From positions 1 through 52,504 of the forward strand of contig NZ_PIQO01000026.1 in the NCBI RefSeq assembly GCF_002844575.1: a DNA stretch of 52,504 nucleotides, read 5' to 3'. The translations under genes and the position numbers were made by a program. The stretch comes from Heyndrickxia camelliae. GTDB lineage: Bacteria > Bacillota > Bacilli > Bacillales > Bacillaceae_C. Position 1 is the stretch's first letter, and each line of letters starts with the position of its first letter. This document shows, in pieces, positions 17,670 through 25,085 of the stretch. The notes under the pieces are model-generated. The model was given only the letters and a program-made list of their open reading frames with translations. It did not search any database and was not told where the DNA came from.

Positions 17670-18854
17670 TTAATCATTTAATTTTATAATATAAGTACAT
17701 TGCAAACCTTCTGATTCATCCCAAATCATAAACTTCTGACTAGGTTTAGCACCATATCTACCTTGCATAGAATAATCGTCAGCGCCAATCAAAGAACCAT
17801 TAATTACTACGGTGGTTTTTCCGTATTCTTTTTCATAATTATGGTGAACATGTCCTCCAAAAATATAAGAAGGGACGTAACCCAATACCTGGGGAAGTCT
17901 AGACACGCATTGATCAACCCTGTCATAGTTACCGTGCACGAACACAATTTCATCACTGAATATACGAGAAGTAATGTAACCATCTTTATCAACTATGATT
18001 TCAATATTGTTAAATTCTCGCAATCTAGCTTCTAAGAACCAAGGAATCAGATATTCAAAGTTTTCTTTGATACCCACATCATGCTTGTTTCCAGTTCTAC
18101 CATGATTACCAATGACATTATAATATTTAATTATTTGAAACTCATTTGCTAATCTACTTAAAACTTCAGCAAGAACCTCGGAAACATACTTGGTTTGTTC
18201 AATAATATCTTCATTTGCTTGAACTCTAGTAGATACATGTATAATACCGGATACTAAATCACCTAATTGAGCAACGTGCAATGTTGAGATGTTATTCATT
18301 TTTCCAAATTCTATAATCTTAGAAACTAGTTTTTCAACACGGTCGTTAAATACTTTTTTATTGAATACATTCATGGAATTATCAATTTCCATACCATAAT
18401 GCCAATCACTAAATAAAGCAAGACCATGTTTATCTCCAAAAGTTTTATTAAAATTAGGATGGAAGGAAAGTGGTTTAGTTTTCTCTAATTCTAATATGGC
18501 ATCATAAACATCATCTTTAATCTGTTCAAAACGTGCTTGATGAGTAATCATTTTACGATATTCACGTTTTTGATCTCGATTACGTATTTTTTCTTTTTCA
18601 TTTTCCAAACGTGATTCTTCATATTTAGATAATCTTTCTTCATCTAGACTCTTGGATACTATATACTCTTTCCATTTCACATATTGCGCATAATCCTTAC
18701 GCCACTTACTTTCATCGTAATTACTTCCATATTCTTCATTAAGAAGATCAGCAATTTTAAATTTATCCAATCCGTATTCATCCATGTTTTCAAACAACCG
18801 AATATGGTAATCGAGAAACGATTCATCTTTTTGTCTTAGTAAAATATCAGTCAT
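17670..18854 (-). CDS. calcineurin-like metallophosphoesterase
   Basis: A 394-residue protein. The first 125 residues are a charged helical region that reads like a helix-turn-helix plus coiled coil ('LDKFKIADLLNEEYGSNYDESKWRK'). The catalytic domain has the full metallophosphatase set: 'FSDWHYG' (D150, H152), 'QLGDLVSG' (D199), 'GNHGR' (N/H near 255), 'VHGN' and 'GGHVHH' near 336. A protein of this type is present in the SPbeta late region. The N-terminal HTH-like part suggests DNA association. Possible roles are nuclease or phosphatase functions in packaging or host DNA attack; substrate unknown. Confidence 0.8.
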   Translation of the reverse strand: MTDILLRQKDESFLDYHIRLFENMDEYGLDKFKIADLLNEEYGSNYDESKWRKDYAQYVKWKEYIVSKSLDEERLSKYEESRLENEKEKIRNRDQKREYRKMITHQARFEQIKDDVYDAILELEKTKPLSFHPNFNKTFGDKHGLALFSDWHYGMEIDNSMNVFNKKVFNDRVEKLVSKIIEFGKMNNISTLHVAQLGDLVSGIIHVSTRVQANEDIIEQTKYVSEVLAEVLSRLANEFQIIKYYNVIGNHGRTGNKHDVGIKENFEYLIPWFLEARLREFNNIEIIVDKDGYITSRIFSDEIVFVHGNYDRVDQCVSRLPQVLGYVPSYIFGGHVHHNYEKEYGKTTVVINGSLIGADDYSMQGRYGAKPSQKFMIWDESEGLQCTYIIKLND

Positions 18855-18867
18855 CTAATCACCTTCC

Positions 18868-19071
18868 TTATTCTCCATCAACTTCTGATGGTTCTAAGTC
18901 AGATGATTCTTTAATCGATATATCAACAGTTTTGTTTTCACCTTCAAATTTCTTTAGTACATCTGATAATACATATACTTTGATATCTTCTTTGCCATAC
19001 TCAGTAATTGTATTTTCCTCTAATGAAATAACTGCATTTTTAAAAGAATAATTTAAAGTTTGCTTTGCCAA
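18868..19071 (-). CDS. YonK-like small protein
   Basis: A 67-residue protein with a TTG start behind AGGAGGAG. The layout 'SFKNAVISLEENTITEY...YVLSDVLKKFEGENKTVDISIKE' is that of the YonK family, known from SPbeta and of unknown function. A similar small protein beside a phosphoesterase and terminase region supports kinship with SPbeta's late module. Confidence 0.65.
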   Translation of the reverse strand: MAKQTLNYSFKNAVISLEENTITEYGKEDIKVYVLSDVLKKFEGENKTVDISIKESSDLEPSEVDGE

Positions 19072-19121
19072 TGGTATTTCTCCTCCTTTTGTATCCTTAC
19101 ATAAATTTAATTAATAAAAAT

Positions 19122-19140
19122 CCCCTAAATAAAATAGGGG
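19122..19140 (-). terminator. intrinsic terminator after the PhoH-like gene
   Basis: Minus-strand CCCCTA/TAGGGG-type hairpin with a 7-base loop followed by GATTTTTATT. It lies about 95 bases after the PhoH-like stop. Confidence 0.65.
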
Positions 19141-19162
19141 AGAAAGAAACCTTATAACCTAA

Positions 19163-19184
19163 TCCATGATTAACAGTTCATGGA
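19163..19184 (-). promoter_or_regulatory. second hairpin in the PhoH-YonK gap
   Basis: TCCATGA/TCATGGA 7-bp stem 23 bases upstream (in transcription order) of the terminator at 19122-19140. No T tract of its own. It could be an mRNA-stability element or an anti-terminator partner. Confidence 0.35.
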
Positions 19185-19236
19185 GAAACCGAATCGTAAT
19201 GTATTTTAATTATGGTTTAATTCGAAGCAACTTAAA

Positions 19237-19890
19237 TTACCATGTTAATAAATCTGCATGTCTTGAAATTCTTCCTCTGAAGTTTTTGGTTAATTCACAT
19301 ATACCAACATAATCTTCATTTCTATAATGTTCAATGTATGGTGAAAATCCACTTTTTCTAGGATCGTCTAAATCACATTGTCCAGTATGTCCTTCAACAA
19401 TGACTGTGCATGTATCGTGAATTCTCGTTAGAATCTTTTTCATTTCACCTTTTGTTAAGTTTTGACTTTCTGCAAGTATTACCACACTATCTTTAATATT
19501 CGTTCCTCTTGCAAAAATGTGTGATTTCGGATAGACCCACACATTTCCATTCTTTATATTCTCAATATTATCTTCTGAATATATTACTCTATCTGGAATT
19601 TCACCAATTTCCAACAGAGCATCCTTAAGAGGTTGCAAATATTCTTTTTCTTTTTCCATTTGATTTCCGGGGCGGAATCCCATTTTCTTTTCTTCAACTG
19701 GAGCAAATATATAAACTAAAGGCTTGTTTAAAATTCTTGCACAAGCTACTGCCAATGTTGTTTTTCCACTACCACTTGGTGCATTTACAAATGTCATCAT
19801 ATTATCAAAGATGGAATTAACGTAAACTCTTTGTTCATCGGTTAACCTTGGTTCAAATCCAAACAGTAAATTATTCTTCGGGAGTGGCAT
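19237..19890 (-). CDS. PhoH-like ATPase
   Basis: A 217-residue PhoH-family P-loop protein. 'FVNAPSGSGKTTLA' (about 34-47) is the Walker A and 'RPGNQMEKEKEYLQPL' matches the typical PhoH 'PG...EK...YLRPL' element. 'FARGTNIKDSVVILAESQN' is the Walker B/sensor segment and 'LTRIHD' follows. The Walker B reads ILAESQN where the family has ILDEAQN, so the usual Asp is Ala; the catalytic-type Glu is kept. PhoH proteins bind ATP and RNA and some act as helicases. The gene is 576 bases downstream of the coiled-coil gene, separated by the hairpin-rich non-coding region. Phage PhoH genes are common; their role remains unclear. Confidence 0.8.
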   Translation of the reverse strand: MPLPKNNLLFGFEPRLTDEQRVYVNSIFDNMMTFVNAPSGSGKTTLAVACARILNKPLVYIFAPVEEKKMGFRPGNQMEKEKEYLQPLKDALLEIGEIPDRVIYSEDNIENIKNGNVWVYPKSHIFARGTNIKDSVVILAESQNLTKGEMKKILTRIHDTCTVIVEGHTGQCDLDDPRKSGFSPYIEHYRNEDYVGICELTKNFRGRISRHADLLTW

Positions 19891-19984
19891 ATGTTTTCCT
19901 CCAATACCTTATGGTAGATTTTTTATAAAAAAAGACAGAAGAGAAGAGGGGGAACTTCACATTCTGCTAAAATTCAAGTCGGCA

Positions 19985-20420
19985 TATAGCCTTTTTAGGG
20001 GATGTGTTATGGAATTGCACCATAAAAACTATTCACATCATGAGGTAGGGTATTCAAGTTCCCACTCTTAAATACCCTAAATAATAAAGAAGAGGTCATG
20101 TTAAATTGAAATTGTTAGCTAATCAGCTAGGAGGCATCTAAACTAGGTCAATAAACAAATACCTATAAACCTTTGATCCTAGATTTTATAAAACTTTCAG
20201 ACTTAAAACCTAATCGTTGAAATTAAAGAACTTTAATTCCTAAACTTTGAGATTTTAGCTTTCACCTTTGAACTTTTACATCCATTGTTTTAATGTAGTA
20301 TTAATATCTACATACCCAACTTAATCTCTGTAAAGTAGGTATCAAATATAATTTGATATATAGCCTATATCCCATTCTCTTTTAGGTTTAGTTGGGAGAA
20401 TTAACCCATCTCCCAAAAGG
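19985..20420 (-). ncRNA. candidate large structured non-coding RNA
   Basis: The 576-base interval 19891-20466 has no plausible gene and holds at least seven hairpins on a single transcript: TTGGGAGA/TCTCCCAA (20392-20416), TATCAAAT/ATTTGATA (20340-20358), ATGTAG/CTACAT (20293-20313), AATTAAAG/CTTTAATT (20221-20238), TAGCT/AGCTA (20116-20129), TAGGGTATT/AATACCCTA (20046-20079) and TTATGG/CCATAA (20007-20025). A longer-range CTAGG/CCTAG pairing is also possible. Orientation is taken from the flanking late genes. Large ornate RNAs such as ROOL and GOLLD occupy similar positions in phages. Ends are approximate and structure is by eye. Confidence 0.5.
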
Positions 20421-20466
20421 GTGTTTAGTTTATTAGATTTCAACTAACTAACAATTTATCTATTTA

Positions 20467-21090
20467 TTAATCTTCTATTGTAATTCTAGTAATCGTATTT
20501 GATTCAGAAAGTATAAAGTCAACTTCCATTTCAAATGCTTCGATTTCTTTAGTTAACTTATCAATTTTGTCTTTTAAACCAATTGGATCAATTAACTTGG
20601 CTTCATTCTGCTCCTTGAATGACTTCACTATGTCTTCATTTGCTTGAGCATTTACTTTTCCGTCTTTCCCGAAAAGTGTTTCTAGGTGTTTATCTAAACG
20701 TTGTTTTACTTCTTCATTTACTCTGTCAACATGGTTAACAAGAGTTGCATATGTATTTTTCAATTTATTTAATAATGATTTATCATAATCTATAGAAGAC
20801 TTTCTCTCAATAGCTTCTGCAACAGTCATTTTCTGACTTGCAATTTCTACTATCGTTGTTGCATTGGAAACTACAATTGCAGATTTAATTTGATTACGTC
20901 TTTTGATTAAATCATTTACCGATTGAAAATCAGATTTTACACGACTTTCAATATCATCAACCGTTGTATAACCAGTCATTGGCTTTTTGCCAACAGTAAA
21001 TCCGCCTAAAACGGAATCATTAATTCCACGATTTATACGTTTATCTAGGAGTTTTAATTCTGCTAAAGCTCTAGTAATAGTCATTTCCAT
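20467..21090 (-). CDS. coiled-coil protein of unknown function
   Basis: A 207-residue helical protein. AAGGAGG stands before the ATG with a 9-10 base spacer. It begins 'TITRALAELKLLDKRI', and a second coiled segment runs from about 100 to 190 (KLKNTYATLVNHVDRVNEEVKQ and later EIEAFEMEVD). No transmembrane segment or enzyme motif. It lies upstream of the structured non-coding region. It could be a scaffold or assembly factor. Confidence 0.55.
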   Translation of the reverse strand: MEMTITRALAELKLLDKRINRGINDSVLGGFTVGKKPMTGYTTVDDIESRVKSDFQSVNDLIKRRNQIKSAIVVSNATTIVEIASQKMTVAEAIERKSSIDYDKSLLNKLKNTYATLVNHVDRVNEEVKQRLDKHLETLFGKDGKVNAQANEDIVKSFKEQNEAKLIDPIGLKDKIDKLTKEIEAFEMEVDFILSESNTITRITIED

Positions 21091-21126
21091 ACAACAATTC
21101 CTCCTTAAAATCCTTTTTTATTTGGT

Positions 21127-21153
21127 ACAGTAGGGAAGGGGCTTATCTACTGT
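21127..21153 (-). promoter_or_regulatory. hairpin between two late genes
   Basis: ACAGTAG/CTACTGT 7-bp perfect stem with a 13-base loop (GGAAGGGGCTTAT on the plus strand). No T tract follows, so it is probably an mRNA structure and not a terminator. Confidence 0.35.
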
Positions 21154-21191
21154 GAGTTACTAATGTATGTTAATTTATTTATATAAAAATA

Positions 21192-21326
21192 TTAATCTTC
21201 ATTAATTGAATATTTATTATCTATTGTATGTATAACACCATTTCGATCATGGTAAATATGTTTATTTAAGTATTGATTAATCATTTCGTTTGTTATGTAT
21301 TCTTGTTTGGGTGTTTCCTTTTCCAT
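21192..21326 (-). CDS. hypothetical 44-aa protein
   Basis: Begins MEKETPKQEYITNEM. A strong AGGAGG lies 13 bases before this ATG, longer than ideal; a tiny ATG-TCA-TAA lies nearer and may be a leader. An upstream in-frame extension exists but without a ribosome site. Polar, no motif recognised. Confidence 0.45.
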   Translation of the reverse strand: MEKETPKQEYITNEMINQYLNKHIYHDRNGVIHTIDNKYSINED

Positions 21327-21466
21327 TATGACATGGTATCCTCCTTTATGGCATTTTGAAATATGATAGAAAAATGCTATTTTACTATTGTTTTCTCTAT
21401 CATAGTAACAGAAAAACAAAAAATGGAGTAAACCCTAGAGTCGCAAGGGATTGCAGGATTTTTCGC

Positions 21467-22288
21467 TTAGGTAGTGTGGTATTTTTCTTTGTATTTATGC
21501 CATTTTTCCCGTTGTCTTCTTCTTTCAATATCAATAGAGCATTCTTTACAATACTTAGTCGTGCTACTATTTGCTCTGATTGGTATATTACAATTTTCAC
21601 ATTGTTTAACTCGATTCTCACCATAATATAAATCATAATATAGCCCAATCACTCTATAATCATTAACTGAGAACGCAACATCTTTATCATTTTCAATGTC
21701 ATACATAAATGATAGTTTTATATTTCCGTTATTAGTTATCTCCACAACGCCTTTTTCATCTAATAAATGTACTAAGTCATGAATATTTTTTACTGTTGAT
21801 TTTTTCTTTTTATTGAATGTGATTTTAGATACAGAAACCAATTCCTTATAATGCTTATATCCACCAAAATAATATTCTTGGTTTTTAATTTCTCCATCTC
21901 TAATCTTCAAAAATTCCTTACTTAACTTCGTCAATACCAATAACGTAAATACAACTCGTTTAAATTTATGTGGTAAGTCCATCTGTTCTATTACATGAAG
22001 TTCTGATTTAGTAATATCAATTTTATCAATTTGTATTAATTTATTTTTATTATTAGTTCCAAATTTGATTGCTCCATTGATAATTTTAAAATGTACAGCC
22101 TCATTGTAACCTTTAAGATTAGTCTTACAAAAATCATGTAATGATTGCTTTATGTCTTCTTCGGTTTTATCTTGTTCATTAAAATACTTAGCAAGAATTT
22201 TTAATTCACTATTGATATGCTTGGAGAGAAAACCATTATTCAAAATTTGCAAAGCGTGATCTTTTTCTTTATATTGATATTCATGCAT
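21467..22288 (-). CDS. zinc-ribbon protein downstream of the RNA polymerase gene
   Basis: A 273-residue protein whose C terminus has a C-x2-C ... C-x2-C ribbon (CENCNIPI and YCKECSIDIERRRQREK), a form found in many small Bacillus phage and plasmid proteins. The N-terminal 180 residues are charged and helical. The middle has a possible winged-helix element ('VKNIHDLVHLLDEKGVVEITNNGNIKLSF'). It overlaps the end of the polymerase gene by 8 bases, so the two are co-translated. A DNA-binding partner, promoter factor or accessory of the polymerase is conceivable (inference from coupling). Confidence 0.6.
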   Translation of the reverse strand: MHEYQYKEKDHALQILNNGFLSKHINSELKILAKYFNEQDKTEEDIKQSLHDFCKTNLKGYNEAVHFKIINGAIKFGTNNKNKLIQIDKIDITKSELHVIEQMDLPHKFKRVVFTLLVLTKLSKEFLKIRDGEIKNQEYYFGGYKHYKELVSVSKITFNKKKKSTVKNIHDLVHLLDEKGVVEITNNGNIKLSFMYDIENDKDVAFSVNDYRVIGLYYDLYYGENRVKQCENCNIPIRANSSTTKYCKECSIDIERRRQREKWHKYKEKYHTT

Positions 22289-25085
22289 TCTCTAAATCAA
22301 CCTCTTTCAATGTATATTTTGTATTCAAATAATTAATTTCACCATCTTCAGAAGGAACAGGTATAGTAATCGTTGTACATTTACTTTTCACATTTTCAAA
22401 TATGTATTTTCCATAAACACTCCACAATACTTCTTTATTCGACTCAGTTTTATCAACATAAAACATATGTATTAAGTAGTCGACCAACTCATAAACATTA
22501 GAACAAATTTCAGATAAAGATTCTTCTAACATTTCATAAACAACATTAATATTTCCTTCGACCGTTTCATCCGTATCATCTCTAACTGACTTCTCATTTG
22601 CAGTTGTGGAAGCCAAACTTTCACTTGTTTCCTTGAAATTTTTATAAGCTTTTTTTATTTTCTTGTACATTTCTTCATTAATCACAAACGATTCATTTCT
22701 CATCAATAATTTATGATAATTTTCATTTGTTTCTTGTTTAACTATGTTTTTAATTCCGAAATCAACTGATTCTATGTATCTACAAATCTTATTCATTACA
22801 CAATCGCTGTCGATGACAGGGGAGTATTTATCATAATTACTTAAAAATTCTAACTGTTCTCTTGTTTTCCTATTTAATTTTTTTAACTCTTCAATACCGA
22901 TTCCAAATTTTTGTCTACAGGTAGCATCTTGATTATTATAATATTGCTTATATTTCCGTCTAGTGCCTTTATATAAATATGTAAAAAAGTAAGGGTGTTT
23001 TTCTAATAGGATACTATTCAAAAATTCCTTTTGTTCTTTTATCTCTTGTGAGTCATCTTCGTTTATTTTGTTATATTTTAGCCAAATATTAGGTATTGAT
23101 TTCACTTTTCTACCAATTTTCGCTTTATCAATCTGGGCAGATTGTAACTTTGTACACATTTGGATTCGCCTTAGTGTGGTTTGATATTCTTCACTTTTTT
23201 CATCTAGTTGTGATAGTAAAGCAAAACCACTTGTACTTTTGTTTGTAATTTGACCTATTTCAGAACCAAAGGAGTGTAAGTCTGAATTGAATAATTTTCT
23301 TCTTGTTAATTTATCTTTCTTTGGCTTAGGGGCTTCATACGCAACGGGTAATTCATCTTTATATACACCTTTAATCACTGATTCATCTGATGTAGTAGCT
23401 ATAATATCCATATCAAAATCTGAACCAGCCCAATTCATTGTTTCATGTCCATGTACATTTACGATGATTCCTGTAGTATTGTATTTATACCAATAGTCAA
23501 GCTGTTCAGTTTGCTTTAAATTCAATAATACATGTTCACTTCTGTAAGTAAGAGGTGCTCTCATGGAGTCAACGATTTTTACACCTTTTTGATTCCAATA
23601 ATTTGCATAATACTCATTTTTACCAAGTAGACCTGTTACTTCTAATCCACAAGCGTGTTGCATCATAGCAAATGGATCGGAAACAATAACTTGAAAATTT
23701 CCATCTACAAAAATTTGTCCAAGACAGCCATTCTTAATTTTCTTTTTGATTAAATCATATATCTTTTTCTTAATCCATTTGTCATGTATCACTTCATGGT
23801 TCACTATTAGTGACTTTATCCAATAATTATCACTTTCATCTAAATATTTAGTGATTTTATCCTCATCAACATCTGTTCCTAATAAGAATAGGAGAGTGTA
23901 GTAGATGTCGTTTGTTGTGACACCACTAATCCAATCTACAAATTTCTTACATATTTTTTCGATTGATTTATCATCTAAAGAAAGAGTTTGCAAAAACTGA
24001 TAATTCATTCGCAATATATCCTTATCTTTCTTAGGACTAATCAATGAAACTCCCCATTGTAAATTATTCTTTTCACAGTTTTGTTGATAAACTTCAATGC
24101 TAGGGAAGGAGTCCCAAAGTTTAAATTGACTCTCATTGATTATAACGTCAACTTCTCGTAAATCTACTATTTTCTGATCACCATTTTCATCTTTATAGGA
24201 AGTTCTAATGTTATAATTTTTATTATTTATTTTGTCGCAGAATCCTTTTATATCAAATGTGCAAAGCATTCCCTTTATATAATTCTGTCTAATGCACCAT
24301 TGAGAGGGGATATAGTCTAATCCTAAATCTTCTGCCCATTGTTTAGCCATTTCAATACTAATTAATCCTTGACCATCAAAGCGATTAAACATTTCTGTAA
24401 TAACCTTCTCTTCAATAATATCATCTTCGTTTAATCCTGTTTCCGTTACGAAATTAACCTTAACATCAGTTGGGCTTTCGTAATCAGGAATTAAACAAAA
24501 TCTTGGTGTAGTAACTACTGATGTAGAGCTTGTGATTAATCCCTTGTATGCATTGAATTTAGAAGGTACAAGTTCTTTGTTCTCATCTCTGCCATTATTA
24601 AAAATAACATCTAACTTATCTGCCATTTCAGTTTCACAAAAAATAACAGTTGAAACCCTAGCTTGACCAGCAGAGCATGAGAATCTGCGGTATAGTTTGT
24701 TATTTAATTTTAATCCATGTTTGAATAAATATCGGTAGTGTTTTTTATTTTCCATCACAATACTAATGATTTCTGGAACGAATAACATCTGATCCAATTC
24801 TTGCCGCTTAGTGGTGATTTTTTTCACATTTTCTTTAGAATGTTCTTCTTTTCGTAATTGTTCTAATTCCTTTTTTAATTTATTTATATTATGAAAATCA
24901 ATTTCAGTTTCATTTACATATCGGATAGAACGCATTAGTTGGCTATCAAACATTGAAATTACTTCTTTATTCTTTCTAGCTTCTTCGAGAGTCAAATTCT
25001 CAATGTTGTAATGAAATTCTTCTAATCTTGAAGACTTGAATTTATATGTATAGAATATTTGTTTTTGCAATAATCCGACCTCCAT
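22281..25085 (-). CDS. YonO/RdRP-type single-chain RNA polymerase (double-psi beta-barrel)
   Basis: A 934-residue protein (counting from ATG 25085; a TTG at 25070 has a better-spaced GGAGG and may be the true start). 'MNWAGSDFDMDIIATT' gives the metal-binding signature D556-x-D558-x-D560, aligned with DLDGD of eukaryotic RNA-dependent RNA polymerases and DFDGD of YonO; here Met replaces Gly. Upstream lie 'GQIFVDGNFQVIVSDPF' and 'IVDSMRAPLTYRSEH', matching the 'R-x-P' element, and 'LQSAQIDKAKIGRKV' follows, as in YonO-like enzymes. 'FSCSAGQARVSTV' near 135 also fits the family. SPbeta YonO (about 900 aa) is a DNA-dependent RNA polymerase. Position at the head of the late operon suggests this enzyme transcribes the late genes. 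Template type is not proven from sequence. Confidence 0.82.
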   Translation of the reverse strand: MEVGLLQKQIFYTYKFKSSRLEEFHYNIENLTLEEARKNKEVISMFDSQLMRSIRYVNETEIDFHNINKLKKELEQLRKEEHSKENVKKITTKRQELDQMLFVPEIISIVMENKKHYRYLFKHGLKLNNKLYRRFSCSAGQARVSTVIFCETEMADKLDVIFNNGRDENKELVPSKFNAYKGLITSSTSVVTTPRFCLIPDYESPTDVKVNFVTETGLNEDDIIEEKVITEMFNRFDGQGLISIEMAKQWAEDLGLDYIPSQWCIRQNYIKGMLCTFDIKGFCDKINNKNYNIRTSYKDENGDQKIVDLREVDVIINESQFKLWDSFPSIEVYQQNCEKNNLQWGVSLISPKKDKDILRMNYQFLQTLSLDDKSIEKICKKFVDWISGVTTNDIYYTLLFLLGTDVDEDKITKYLDESDNYWIKSLIVNHEVIHDKWIKKKIYDLIKKKIKNGCLGQIFVDGNFQVIVSDPFAMMQHACGLEVTGLLGKNEYYANYWNQKGVKIVDSMRAPLTYRSEHVLLNLKQTEQLDYWYKYNTTGIIVNVHGHETMNWAGSDFDMDIIATTSDESVIKGVYKDELPVAYEAPKPKKDKLTRRKLFNSDLHSFGSEIGQITNKSTSGFALLSQLDEKSEEYQTTLRRIQMCTKLQSAQIDKAKIGRKVKSIPNIWLKYNKINEDDSQEIKEQKEFLNSILLEKHPYFFTYLYKGTRRKYKQYYNNQDATCRQKFGIGIEELKKLNRKTREQLEFLSNYDKYSPVIDSDCVMNKICRYIESVDFGIKNIVKQETNENYHKLLMRNESFVINEEMYKKIKKAYKNFKETSESLASTTANEKSVRDDTDETVEGNINVVYEMLEESLSEICSNVYELVDYLIHMFYVDKTESNKEVLWSVYGKYIFENVKSKCTTITIPVPSEDGEINYLNTKYTLKEVDLENA

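Noticed and set aside
15500-18000. Small plus-strand ORFs over the terminase and phosphoesterase genes.
   Set aside because: They lie opposite well-supported genes, lack ribosome sites and have shadow-type composition.
19891-20466. A tRNA or tmRNA in the non-coding gap.
   Set aside because: No CCA end, T-loop GTTCGA or cloverleaf could be found; the hairpins do not fit that size.
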